DNA of 64,000 nucleotides from Anthopleura xanthogrammica (GCA_964019055.1 OZ025219.1:7218888-7282887), one strand, 5' to 3'; counted from the first letter of the stretch, positions 37,451-47,928 are shown. Translations and numbers: made by a program. Notes: generated by a model from the letters alone, not told the origin.

Positions 37451-37655
37451 TAGTCCCTTTCACAGTTCCCTGCACCATCTTGATAGGTAGCTGTGCCTTT
37501 GCATCGAAGCGAGACCAATGGTGAGCTTGTAATGATAGAGACCTTTTTTAACACCTTGGACAATTATTCACATGTCTCTATCATTGCTGGTCTCGCCTTG
37601 ATGCAAATTCCTGGCTAATTTTCAAGATGGCGCAGAGAACTGTGAAGGAGACTAT
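37451..37655. mobile_element. Hairpin MITE, copy 1 (loop orientation A)
   Basis: TIR AGTCCCTTTCACAGTTCCCT through CACCATCTTGA, inverted at the right end. The central loop between GATAGAGAC and GTCTCTATC reads ACACCTTGGACAATTATTC. Second copy at 38,260-38,474. Confidence 0.8.
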
Positions 37656-38259
37656 TATACACTGTACTTGATTGCTTGCTCAAGGGGGTGTTAAAAAGGG
37701 TGGGGCCAGGGAAGGGGTGCAGGACTGATAGTACCTCATTTTTTTTCCCAAAGTGATATAGATAAAATGTCCTATTAACACCTGCACTTCTTTTAAAAAA
37801 AAACCCTGGATCCATTCCTGCATGCTAGTTCAAGTTCTCTTCTACTTTATTTTAATTTTAATTGCTGCCAAATTGCTTTTAATAGTTACTTCATATATTA
37901 TTATTATTATTATTATTATTGTTGAATTTGTTTCTAGATTGGGCTTATGAACTTATTTTTTATTCAGTGTTTTTCCAGCAACTCAACTCACCTTCCCTTT
38001 GAAGGGTATTGCATTTTTTTAGGATGCATTAGTATTTGACCTTCAGAGAAAAAACTTATGGAGCAAAATTTTTTGGTTTCATTCAAAATGGGATAACACT
38101 GAGATAATATTTCACTTCTTGTAGTTCAGAGGTAAAATGGTAAAAACCTCATGGTCAACAGGATTGCTGGATTGAATTTGCAAATGCAAAAAGAGGTCAA
38201 GAAAAACACAAATTCTTCAAACGTTTTTGCCATTTTTTCTTTGAACTTTAAAAAGGCAA

Positions 38260-38474
38260 TAGTCCCCTTTCACAGTTCCCTGCGCCATCTTGAAGGGTAG
38301 CCGGGCCTTTGCATCGAAGTGAGAGGAATGGTGAGCTTACGATGATAGAGACATGTGAATAATTGTCCAAGGTGTTTAAAAAGGTCTCTATCATTGCAAG
38401 CGCACCGTTCATCTCACTTCAATGCAAAGGCATGGCTACCCTCAAGATGGTGCAGGGAACTGTGGAGGGGGCTA
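38260..38474. mobile_element. Hairpin MITE, copy 2 (loop orientation B)
   Basis: Same arms as 37,451-37,655 in the same left-to-right order, but the loop between GATAGAGAC and GTCTCTATC is reverse-complemented (GAATAATTGTCCAAGGTGT). Confidence 0.8.
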
Positions 38475-38632
38475 TCGTAAGTTTTTGTTTGGCTAAAACT
38501 GCCAAAAATTACTTCATGATAGAGTAGCTTAAACTTATGCTGTATAGATATTTTAAGAAACATTTACTGTTTGATAAGAGCCTTTGGAGCCTTTTAAATT
38601 ATTAGGTTACTGACATAATATGACACCTTCAA

Positions 38633-38816
38633 CAGGGCTCGAAATAGGGGCCTGCCAATGGCCAAAATGCAGGTCAAGTTCTACTACTGTCAGGCTAAAA
38701 CAATTTTGAACTGCCACATGGAAAATTAAATGGCAGGGGAATTTTGCTCCAAAATTATTTATCCTGCCGAAAATAAGAAACTGTCAGGCCATTTATCTTT
38801 TCTATTTCGAGCCCTG
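38633..38816. mobile_element. hAT-like MITE CAGGGCTCGAAATAG with direct target duplication
   Basis: Perfect 15 bp TIR CAGGGCTCGAAATAG / CTATTTCGAGCCCTG. The 6 bp direct repeat CTTCAA touches both ends (38,627-38,632 and 38,817-38,822). Confidence 0.8.
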
Positions 38817-39118
38817 CTTCAAGCCTTCTCAACCATCAAAACAAATAGAAGTATGGTACTGAGCATAAACTTTAGTATAAGAGTGGATGGGAGAGTGAAA
38901 TGGGAGAATGGAGAAAGATCTTGAAAGAAAGATCTTGAAAGACTAGAATTATAGTTAGTTATCGTTGCTCTCTGCAAATCTCTCAATTCAACTGCACAAC
39001 TATAAACTTTGTCAACAAAATCCTCATAAACTATAGACTAAATTCAGCTCGTGAGATAGATATAACAAAACCCTAATTGGATGTAGCTAAAGTTTTCATG
39101 TGTTTACTGATGGTGTTC

Positions 39119-41320
39119 TTGGCAGCCATGTTGGATGGCAGAAAAACAAATTTTAAACCTGTCACCATCATGGCTGCCAAAACATAAACACTGTAAAGTC
39201 TGATTCTAGTCACTATATTTATAGGAAATTTCAATGTTATGTGGACTCGGAAGTTGTAAGGTGCATGCTGAAAATTTCCTTTTTTTGCTTCCATCAATCA
39301 AAAATAAACGGTTGGTACCTTTTACATGTTTGACTTGCGGCAGTGAAAAAACAAGTTACGAGGAGCAACTCGTAGCTAACAGTTCACGTGATATTGAAAA
39401 TTGTTGTAATTGTGCAGGGGAATGTCGTTAATTCACTTGTCATTATGCTCAGTACCAGGTCCTATCTTACTTGATATCAATGATAAACGCTTTGGATCTG
39501 TAGTAATAACCAACTTGTGATGGTCATCCTGTGGTCTTTTTTGAACTATTTATTCTGTACTGTCGTATTTTGAATTAACGATTCCAACCCATGACATACT
39601 TCATCTGTATAATAATAATAAACTTCAGCATCATCATTATCTTGGTACGTACTGTGTTTGATATTTTAAATATGAAATTGCATCTCTTCTCTCTCCTCTC
39701 CTCTCTCCTCTCTCCTCTCTCCTCTCTCCTCTCTCCTCTCTCCTCTCTCCTCTCTCCTCTCTCCTCTCTCCTCTCCTCTCCTCTCCTCTCCTATGACAAA
39801 CTTTAATGGTCTTTAATAAGAATGCCGCAACATCCCTGCCGTCTTTTACACAAAGGTTCTACTCATGCAATTGTCTTTATTTCTTCTCTTTTCATGTTTT
39901 ATTTATTATTGATTATTACACTCTTATCACTTCAGCTTTATTTTTATTTTCCTGCCGTGTTGTTGTCAATACGCCTCTTCTTTGGCTTGGTTTACTTCTG
40001 ATTCTTATCTTCAAACCGTCGTCGAATTTCATTCTAGACTAACAAACATATATACCATTGTTTGAAATTCCACGAACTTTTATTGGTACCTGGCTAGGTA
40101 AAGTATTTGCGACCAGGCCTGCATACAATCCCTCCAAAGTTGTTAGCCTTTTGTAAGCCTTTAGCCCGTGCATTTTTACAATGCGTCATTAATTGTGCGA
40201 GAATATAAACAAACCGAAGGGAAACCCAACAACTCTCGTTCGCTTCTTCAGTAAATTTAAAAGAATTTAAAAGAAGACAAGTGTTGAAAAGCTTGCAGCT
40301 ACTGAAACATTCGCATTATGTATTTCTACACGTATCAAGATATTCGCAAGCTTTCTATTTCTAGAATTAAAGTGATAACTGTTAAAAAATACTGTTTGAA
40401 TATGTTAATTCATGGAACATGTTATAAAGCGGCCGGTCAAAATAAGGCATACCGTATAATATTCACAGAAGCTTAGCATCTATACGAACATGTAACTAGT
40501 ATTAGAATTTAGTTAAGTTCCCTTCAAATGCAAAGGGAGCTCGCTGCGTCGAATAGGATTCTCCACATTTCAGTTTTATTATTGAGTATTATGAGAATTC
40601 ATATCAGCTGAATTATTTGTCAGCAACTCAAACTTACTCGATTAGAGCAGCACAACTCGCGTCGCTAGAACTCTTAGAGGAATCCAAAGCCTGTCAAAAT
40701 GATTTAACATGGCTAATATTGAGATGCTACGGCTAAAACTTCGTTTTAGTTTTTCTATAAACTTCGTGTTCACGAGCTTCTTTGACAAAGTAAAACCCGC
40801 ATCCAATTATCAAATCAAGGGAGGGGAGCCTGAACATTTTCTCGAAGCTCGTTCTAGCTCTGGAATTTGAAAGAAAAAATAATTTTATTGATAATAACTT
40901 TTCAGTATTTTAGAAACACTGGATCCTGCGTTTGTAATGAGAGAAATTTGAATTCTAGTTCCAATTTTGTTTATACCGAAAAACATTTGCCGTGTCCTAC
41001 CCTACTAAGACAGTCATTGGTGCGCAATTTTTTCCCGTCATGGGTTATGCTAACAACTTGAGCTTGTTAGCTTTGCGCTGATTGGCTAGTTACATTTTCT
41101 TGTATCACCTAGGGATGTCGATAGCCTCATTCTTGTACCCAGAGCCTTTTCAGCTTTCTAACGAAAAATCGTAGGGAGTGCTAATGAGTAGGGTCTGGGA
41201 ACGACAATGTGGATTACCTGTCGATGCGTCTGTGTTCAAGTAGGAACGAGTTGGGGACTGAGCCAGTAATCGATCGCAAAGCATGCATGGATTGTTTGGC
41301 TGTAGATAAGGCGGCCATTT
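39119..41320. other. Intergenic, no gene seen
   Basis: 39,683-39,795 is a CTCTC/CTCTCTC microsatellite. A short frame with CLTCGS and CCNCAGEC at 39,315-39,431 has no supporting splice sites. The rest is unassigned. Confidence 0.4.
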
Positions 41321-41353
41321 TGAAATCGCAAGCCGATGAGTGAAGAAAAATGT

Positions 41354-41384
41354 CTCACCATGTTGACTACCTTGCTTCAGTGTA
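41354..41384 (+). other. Possible first coding exon of an unidentified gene
   Basis: An ATG in good context (gaaaaATGTC) opens 10 codons (MSHHVDYLAS plus two bases) and runs into a consensus donor (GTAAGTATA). About 40 bp upstream is GCGGCCATTTTG, a YY1-like element typical of metazoan TATA-less promoters. I could not find a matching downstream exon, so the gene is unidentified and the call is weak. Confidence 0.25.
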
Positions 41385-41715
41385 AGTATACAAACAGTTT
41401 GAATCCTATCCTGTACAATGTTATTTGTAACTGATTTTCAAACATTCCTAACACAAATAGCGAGATCTTCCCAGTCAATATCATGCAGATCCTTGAAAAC
41501 TAAAATTCGAGTGAGGTCTACCCAGTCACTGAACTTTGCCAAACACTACTAATACACACATTGGGAGGTGGTCGTTAGTGGCGGTGGCTAGTACTATAGT
41601 GTTTTTGAATTATGAATAGACTGTGCCTTAGTTATAGCTTTTAATAGGTATAATGCAAGCGAGTATGAAGTAAGAGAGCACGTCTCCCATACATACAGTA
41701 GGGAATTTATAACTG

Positions 41716-41990
41716 GGTGGCATGGATGGCGTAGTGGTTTACCGCTCGCCTCTCACCGCTGTGGTCCGGGTTCGAGCCCCGGCTCGGGCTGGATCATATG
41801 TGAGTTGAGTTTGTTTGATGTGTTGTTCTCCAGGTTCTATGGTTTTCTTCCCTCCGCAAAAATCAAATGTGAGTTGAGTGTTGTATGTTGTAAATATAGA
41901 ATGTAGTGGTAGTGTGTGTGGAGCGAACCTCGAGGAAAAGCCCCGACGGGAAGTGATGGTTGTAAATAAATGTTTTTTGTTTTTTTTTTA
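41716..41990 (+). mobile_element. tRNA-derived SINE, full length
   Basis: The RNA polymerase III A box TGGCGTAGTGG (41,727-41,737) and B box GGTTCGAGCCC (about 41,769-41,779) are correctly spaced within a tRNA-like head. A conserved body follows (CCCTCCGCAAAAATCAA, then CGACGGGAAGTGATGG), ending GTAAATAAATG and a T-rich tail. The head cannot fold into a proper cloverleaf, so it is a SINE and not a tRNA gene. Confidence 0.85.
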
Positions 41991-42100
41991 ATTTGAAAAA
42001 TCAATTTTTAGCTGCGCGAAGCTGGACTGCATGAATCAGGAATCGTATGATAAGATATGTCAGGCTGCGCGCGGAGCTAAAAATGTATTTTAAAATGATT

Positions 42101-42311
42101 AGAGCGGTTTTCGTATGAGTGGGAAACGATACGGCAAATTCATAGTCGTACTGTAACCGTACTGTATCTTACCGTAACCGTATCTGCGCGTTGTGATTGG
42201 ATAAATTACTGGAAGACACAATGGGAAGCCATTTCAATGTTACGGCATGTCGTACGGTGTACATGCTGTAAGTCAATACCGTATATTTCCAACTCATACG
42301 AAAACCGCTCT
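42101..42311. mobile_element. MITE with TIR AGAGCGGTTTTCGTATGAGT
   Basis: Perfect 20 bp TIRs at 42,101-42,120 and 42,292-42,311. The interior is rich in CGTAC/ACCGTA motifs. Confidence 0.8.
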
Positions 42312-42356
42312 ATCATAGGGCACGGAGATGTTCTCTTTTACTATATACTCTCTTGG

Positions 42357-42690
42357 TGTAATGTTAATTGCAATAGCCCACTTTCGATATTCTGGTTGAG
42401 TGATCACTCACAAAGCAATTCAAGACGAAGCTCAGGGGAAACAAAAGAATATATTGTGTTACTCCATTGTTTCCCCGGAGCCTCATCTTGAATTGCTTTG
42501 TGCGGGATCACTCAACCAGAATATCGAAAGTGGGCTATTGGGTGACTGGTCTTCTAAGCCACGGACGTGACTTGTCTATAACTTGGTACCGATCGATCGC
42601 GGACTTGGAGTACAGAAATAACTGAGCAAATCCAAAGGCAGATATGGCTACGTTCAGTTATTTCGTACATACCTAGCTCTGCCTGAGAAA
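42357..42690 (+). repeat. Local duplication, copy 1 (holds a palindromic insertion)
   Basis: 42,357-42,371 plus 42,541-42,690 align with 42,882-43,045 (GGTCTTCTAAGCCACGGACG, AACTTGGTACCGA, AGTACAGAAATAACTGAG). Confidence 0.8.
42371..42540. mobile_element. Almost perfectly palindromic 170 bp insertion
   Basis: CAATAGCCCACTTTCGATAT through GTTGAGTGATCACTC is mirrored at the right end, GAGTGATC is followed by CACAAAGCAATTCAAGA and its partner. Absent from the duplicate at 42,895-42,905, which is the empty site. Confidence 0.85.
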
Positions 42691-42881
42691 TTATGAGACT
42701 GAAAGGTTAATACTTTATGGAAAGGCGTTGGCAATCAGGTGAAACGTGACTGACTGTTTGAGAGCGATACAAAACACGTGTCATCTAGCTTTGCGTGTCC
42801 GGCGAACTTGATGAGCAAGACAAGGCTAGGGCCACTTATTTAGACGATTGCAGACCATGTCTTTGTTATAGCTTATAATCA

Positions 42882-43048
42882 GTGTAATGTTAATTGCCAA
42901 TTGGGTGTAGCTGGTCTTCTAAGCCACGGACGTCACTTCTCTGTTACTTGGTACCGACTTTGAGTACAGAAATAACTGAGTAAAGCCAAAGGCAGGTATG
43001 GCTACATTATTGGGTACATGTATACCTAGTGCTCTGCCTGAGGAATTC
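42882..43048 (+). repeat. Local duplication, copy 2 (empty site)
   Basis: Reads TGTAATGTTAATTGCCAATT directly into the shared GGTCTTCTAAGCCACGG segment, with no palindrome. Some substitutions and a short deletion near the GATCGATCGC of copy 1. Confidence 0.8.
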
Positions 43049-43050
43049 AA

Positions 43051-43215
43051 TAGACCTCTTTACCTTCGTTGTTTGTTGTGCCCATTTCAGACCATGTGAT
43101 GTCACTCTTGGGATTTGATTCTTTCATGTGTAAATATTTCAACAAAAGAACATTTCTCAAGGGAATGTCATGTGGTCTGAAATGGGCAATTTGCATACGA
43201 AGGTAAAGAGGTCTA
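43051..43215. mobile_element. MITE with TIR GACCTCTTTACCTTCG, copy 1
   Basis: TA-flanked 165 bp element. The left end TAGACCTCTTTACCTTCG is inverted at the right end. The inner stem is CCCATTTCAGACCA with its complement TGGTCTGAAATGGG. Second copy, in opposite orientation, at 59,995-60,160. Confidence 0.85.
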
Positions 43216-43345
43216 TAGGGTTCAGATCCCCAGATATCGGTGACAAATTAATTTCCCAAGGTAAGGCATAAAGATGGCATAAAGAAGCATGGTGGCATGC
43301 ACTGTCTCTCACTGTTGTTTAGCCTCGCCGTTCGCGGGTTAGATC

Positions 43346-43636
43346 AGGCCCGTAGTATAGGCTGCGTTACAAAAAGGGGGGGGGGGTTCGTTTTTTCATT
43401 ATGGAGACCAAACAAACCCTCCATCTATTTTCCTGCCAAAATATATTAATTTACCACAGGAAACCCAGCACATATTATGCGATGCGTTCTAATGAATTTA
43501 AGTGATAGTTAATGTCCAGCACAAACAAGGCATTTTTTTCGATTTCAAATCTATCTAACAGAATTAGGTGAACCAGGTGAGCACCGGACCTTTTTAGCTT
43601 GACGAACCCCCCGAACGCCCCCAGCCTACTGGCCGG
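43346..43636. mobile_element. Possible hAT-like element with inner G/C tracts
   Basis: GGCCCGTAGTATAGGCTG on the left pairs imperfectly with CAGCCTACTGGCC on the right. A run of 11 G and TTCG near the left pair with CGAACCCCCC on the right. Confidence 0.45.
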
Positions 43637-44195
43637 AGAAATGGAATTGCTCGTCTAAACAAATTTTCGTTTCTAGTTGTAATTAATCATGAGTGCCAGC
43701 GGATGTATCTACGTGGGGTTGTGTGACCTAGAAACGAGTGCTACACGTGCCGAGAGTGCACGTTTCTAGGAGCTCCTCGTGGGGCAGCCCCTAACAGAGG
43801 AAAAACCAAGGGTTGGTATAGAAGGAAGAACCAAAGTGACTCTTGAATTCAAGGTGTCGTTTTGAGCGGGGGAAAACTGATACAAACAAACAAACAAAAA
43901 GCAACAACAACAGCAAAAAGGAAAAATAAACAAACAAAGGGGAGAAAAATAAAGTTGTTCTTAAATGTCGCAAACTTTAAGGTTCTTTGCTCTCCCGTTA
44001 GCCAATAGAATGATATCATTCAATTAAATCAATATTGACATCGATTAGAAGGTAACTAATTAATGTCTCCAAGAGTTACGATTGAGGACTGACAGATAAG
44101 CCTAAATAACATCAGTCTTGTTGTGGAAGTAGTCAGTTGGAGTCGGACCGAAGAGGGTTTATAACCAAAGCTTGACAAGCGAAATCAGTGGCAAA

Positions 44196-44696
44196 ATGTC
44201 GAAGGAAGGTGAGAGTTTTCATGGTGACATAAATGTAACACGCCCCAAATTTGGCAAATCTCTGAGGATGAGAGAATTTCTTGGGAGAATATTTCGAGGC
44301 CAACAAGTACTGCCAATAAACAAAAAACAAGATGTTCTTCATCACTCGCTGTCAGCACACTCGTTACATTCTAAATCGATGGTAAATACCAAAAAGAAAT
44401 CTATGAGCAGTGATATGTTGAAGAATGTGACAGTAGCTTGGCAAAATATTGAAGTAAAGGACGAACAGACCCAAGAAGTCAGCACTGATGTCGACCTTGT
44501 GATAGGATTTAAAGAAACGTTCAAGCTACCGTTAGAGAATGTTCTCGATGGAGAACCTGTGAATTTCAGAAGGCAGAGAAGAAATGCTATATGTGAACAA
44601 CATGAACGAGAAACGTCGTACAATGGAAAACCGATGCGAAAATGGCGAAAAGAAATTGTTGTTCGAGAAAATCTTATATTGTATGGTATTTTGTGA
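44196..44696 (+). CDS. Intronless orphan protein, 166 aa
   Basis: Starts at ATG 44,196 (AAAATGT context) and stops at 44,694. I do not recognise the family. The protein is basic and mostly polar, without a signal peptide or membrane segment. It has a lysine-rich stretch (NTKKKSMSS), FRRQRRNA and a C-terminal KPMRKWRKEIVV. TTTATAA at 44,158-44,164 lies 32 bp upstream of the ATG and could act as TATA or leader. No introns are needed. The stretch REFLGRIFRGQQVLPINK has a loose match to AEFFRERHRAIFYG...LLPKN in the family at 47.4-56.6 kb (shared EF, IF.G, LP.N), so it may be a distant relative; this is inference. It could also be a chance frame. Confidence 0.5.
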   Translation: MSKEGESFHGDINVTRPKFGKSLRMREFLGRIFRGQQVLPINKKQDVLHHSLSAHSLHSKSMVNTKKKSMSSDMLKNVTVAWQNIEVKDEQTQEVSTDVDLVIGFKETFKLPLENVLDGEPVNFRRQRRNAICEQHERETSYNGKPMRKWRKEIVVRENLILYGIL

Positions 44697-45013
44697 GTAT
44701 ATGTATAAATAGTTTATCATATATTATTATTTATAATATATCATATTCATACACAAAAAAATATGATCCTCGTACAAAAAGATAAAGAAAAAAGTTTTGT
44801 CATGAAACTGTTGCCATAGTTACTTTTAAGATGTGCACTACAGAACACGGGTCGAGTAGAGCTCGTGAAAGCACAATTTAACACGACGTACGCCGCCCAG
44901 AAAATTCAAACGGTGACATGTCAATCAAAGCCTCCGCCAACTTGATCAATATTAATGAGTTGCCGACACAGGTGAAAAACGCACTGCGCATGCTCAGAAA
45001 TTCGGCTGGCGAG

Positions 45014-45364
45014 CACAGGTAGCCCAAGCTGGGTTTCTGTAGTGTCATATTATAAGAAAATGTATGGGGAACTATAAAAAACCTCAATAAAATCGTCAAA
45101 ATGTGAAATAAAGTAAAGAAATCTTAGCTGGCCTTTGAGAAGTTATACCTCTATCGCTCCGCTAATTCTCTATTTCTCTATTTCTCCACTAATGCTAAAA
45201 CTGGCTTAATCCGAATTCTAACCAGGCAGGGCGATAGAGGTATAACTTCTCAAAGGTCAGCTAAGATTTCTTTACTTTAGTTTACATTTTGACGATTTTA
45301 TTGAGGTTTTTTATAGATCCCATACATTTTCTTATAATATGACACCACGCTTGGGCTACCTGTG
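45014..45364. mobile_element. MITE with about 140 bp arms, TIR CACAGGTAGCCCAAGC
   Basis: The left arm 45,014-45,160 is inverted at 45,228-45,364 and includes TATAAGAAAATGTATGGG and GAGGTATAACTTCTCAAAGG. The same TIR sequence is seen once at 16,922. Confidence 0.85.
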
Positions 45365-45589
45365 GGCGAGTCGTGTTTACGAAGAAAACCATTGGAGATT
45401 TACATGTCTTTTTTTTTGCGAATTTCTCTTGTACTATTTGACCGGGGAATGAAAACAACTAAACTAATGTGTCAGGAAAAAATAAGCACTAACTTCGCAC
45501 GAACGGCCTTAACTTTAGAAATTTACTTAAAGGATTAGGATTCTTTAACGAAAGACTAACGTTCCAATACTCAGAATTGTTAAGAACTA

Positions 45590-45690
45590 GTTTGATATGG
45601 TGTTTAAGTTTCCTTCTTATTCACTTGTCGTATTCAACACACCAACACAGTCCCAACTAGTAACCACTAGTCATTAGAGTGATTACAATA
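45590..45690 (+). repeat. Isolated unit of the 95 bp satellite
   Basis: GTGTTTAAGTTTCCTTCTT through AACTAGTAACCACTAGTCATT matches the array at 46,411-47,078. It is followed by GAGTGATTACAATAAACCCG, whose inverted copy lies at about 46,387-46,410 before the array. The array and the solo unit may therefore be parts of one older inverted structure. Confidence 0.75.
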
Positions 45691-46073
45691 AACCCGTTCA
45701 ACAAAATCTGTTAGTCAAAGTGTACGACTATCTGCTAGCGTTTATTAGTGTGTATTAGCCTAGTGTAACTAGCTCATGTGTGAAGACTACAACTTTATTG
45801 GTTAAATTTAGCAAGACGAAATAACGGTCTCATTCTACTGAAAAACAATATTTTTACTACGAGTCATTTGCTTTACAAATTTTAAACTGTAAATAAGTAA
45901 TTCATTCATTCCGTGTAAAAGATGATAAAAGATTGAATTAAAGCTACAATCTTTCCAGTTATCCGACTTAAAAATTGAAATACATATAAATGTCAATAAA
46001 CATGTATAGACTACATTCATTTGTTGTCTGTTTAATAATTTTTGTTTTAGTTAGACTATTTGTAGTCTACTTA

Positions 46074-46335
46074 GGGACTGTTCGTTTATTACATCATAGG
46101 GGGGGTTGGTGGTTTGGGGGGGGGGGTAAACTTTTCAAAGAACGTTTTTTAGAGGGGGTAAAATTTGATATTGTGGAGGGGGTGGGGGTAAAAATTCAAA
46201 TGTTATGTTTTAGAGGGGGGAGGGGGGGTAAAAATCATACAAAAACTTTTGAGAGGGGGGTAATTTTTAAAAATATTGACATTAAACAAAAACCACCAGC
46301 CCCCCCTGCGATGAAATAAACGAACAGTCCCTTAG
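46074..46335. mobile_element. PIF/Harbinger-like MITE GGGACTGTTCGTTTATT with inner G tracts
   Basis: TIRs GGGACTGTTCGTTTATT and the inverted AATAAACGAACAGTCCC. TTA is repeated directly at both borders. The interior has several runs of 6-12 G. Similar in plan to the element at 12,376-13,042. Confidence 0.75.
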
Positions 46336-46410
46336 AGTCTATTAGCTATTCCTTGTGATTAATAGTGTGTATTAGTCTAGTAATTGTTGAACGGGTTTAT
46401 TGCAATCACT

Positions 46411-47078
46411 CTATCATAATAGATATACAGACGGTGTTTAAGTTTCCTTCTTATTCACTTGTTGTATTCAACACACCAACACAGTCGCAACTAGTAACCA
46501 CTAGTCATTATCATAATAGATATAGACGGTGTTCAAGTTTCCTTTTTATTCACTTGTTGTATTCAACACACCAACACAGTCCCAACTAGTAACCACTAGT
46601 CATTATCATAATAGATATAGACGGTGTTTAAGTTTCCTTTTTATTCACGTGTTGTATTCAACACACCAACACAGTCCCAACTAGTAACCACTAGTCATTA
46701 TCATAATAGATATAGACGGTGTTTAAGTTTCCTTTTTATTCACGTGTTGTATTCAACACACCAACACAGTCCCAACTAGTAACCACTAGTCATTATCATA
46801 ATAGATATAGACGGTGTTCAAGTTTCCTTTTTATTCACTTGTTGTATTCAACACACCAACACAGTCGCAACTAGTAACCACTAGTCATTACCATAATAGA
46901 TATAGACGGTGTTTAAGTTTCCTTCTTATTCACTTGTTGTATTCAACACACCAACACAGTTCCAACTAGTAACCACTAGTCATTATCATAATAGATATAG
47001 ACGGTGTTCAAGTTTCCTTTTTATTCACTTGTTGTATATATTCAACACACCAACGCAGTCCAAACTAGTAATCACTAC
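46411..47078 (+). repeat. 95 bp satellite array, about 7 units
   Basis: Head-to-tail units starting ATCATAATAGATATAGACGG and ending CTAGTAACCACTAGTCATT. Near-identical, with the period read from successive CATTATCATA motifs (46,506, 46,601, 46,696 and onward). Confidence 0.95.
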
Positions 47079-47268
47079 AGGGGCAGATCCAGGATTTTAC
47101 AAAGGGGGCTGGGTGTGGATAATACTATTCAAAGCTCCTTTAACATATTTATTCTCCATCAGAATTCAGAAATTTCTTTAAAATATTCATATTTATTGAT
47201 CGTTAACACCCGCAAAGACTGAGGGGGTTTTATATCCTCTAAATCTATCGCCCCTGTATCTGCCCCTG
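47078..47268. mobile_element. hAT-like MITE CAGGGGCAGATCCAGG
   Basis: CAGGGGCAGATCCAGGATTT with AAAGGGGG, the form common to CAGGGGCGGATCCAGG-type elements. Right end TATCTGCCCCTG. An 8 bp target duplication is not evident. It interrupts the end of the 95 bp array. Confidence 0.65.
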
Positions 47269-47400
47269 TGCTCGTCATAATGAATTTCAAATGCATGGTT
47301 GAGCTATTTACAAGCATCCTCAAAACTAGTGTATATATTGATAATGTTAAATAATTTTCCCCTGCTTTTTAGTGCGCGATAACCTGTTCAAACATATTGT

Positions 47401-47928
47401 CTATTTTTCATTTTTCTTGGTTTTGGTTTTCTTGGGTTTTCCTTCTTTTTTCTTGTTCTTTTTGGGTTGGATTTTAATTGGCTCCAATCGTCGTGGTCTG
47501 TTCATTCTCATAATGGTACTCGACTCCATTACGGCATCATGTCTCCACATCAAACCTGGTGATGTGGTTCCCGGACGGTGCTCTGGCGGTTTCAGCTGTG
47601 AAGCGTTTCTGTTCTTTCTTAAATCAAAGTCTTCGCTTGGACTCGTGGTTCTCGGACGGTGCTCTAGCGGTTTCAGATGTGTCGTTTTTTTGTTCCTTCT
47701 TAAATCAAAGTCTTCGTTTGGACTACACATCAAATCTGGTAACGTAGTTCCTGGATGGTGCTCTTGTGGCGTCAGATCGTGTGTCGCTTTTCTGTTCTTT
47801 CTTAAATCCAAGTCTTCGTTTTTAGGCAGTAGATCTATTTCTCCATAGAAGATAGCTCGATTTCTTTTCCTGAAAAACTCAGCCAATTCCAGCAGCGAGG
47901 GTTCTGACGCTCCATTCTTGCTCTCCAT
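47401..47928 (-). CDS. Orphan family member 1, lysine-rich tail, intronless (175 aa)
   Basis: ATG at 47,928, stop at 47,401; an in-frame GTG extends the frame to 47,982, but the ATG is where all copies agree. Layout: conserved head (GASEPSLLELAEFFRKR, AIFYGEIDLLPKN); three copies of a repeat of about 27-34 residues (NEDLDLRKNRKATHDLTP, NEDFDLRRNKKTTHLKP, SEDFDLRKNRNASQLKP, each followed by EHRPGTTSP-like text); then MWRHDAVMESSTIMRMN and a basic tail (PRRLEPIKIQPKKNKKKE and more) resembling a nuclear localisation signal. No membrane segment or signal peptide. I recognise no known family. The promoter and leader lie at 47,929-48,140. Copies at 54,434 and 56,126 have two repeats, so repeat number varies. 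Confidence 0.7.
   Translation of the reverse strand: MESKNGASEPSLLELAEFFRKRNRAIFYGEIDLLPKNEDLDLRKNRKATHDLTPQEHHPGTTLPDLMCSPNEDFDLRRNKKTTHLKPLEHRPRTTSPSEDFDLRKNRNASQLKPPEHRPGTTSPGLMWRHDAVMESSTIMRMNRPRRLEPIKIQPKKNKKKEGKPKKTKTKKNEK

Noticed and set aside
39234..39431. Short frame with CLTCGSE and CCNCAGEC, resembling a zinc ribbon
   Set aside because: No acceptor site, neighbouring exon or homologue recognised; the cysteine spacing is probably chance.
41716..41790. A genuine tRNA gene
   Set aside because: A and B boxes are present, but no consistent acceptor and anticodon stems form, and the SINE body follows. The same body recurs at 29,940, 59,370 and 60,880.
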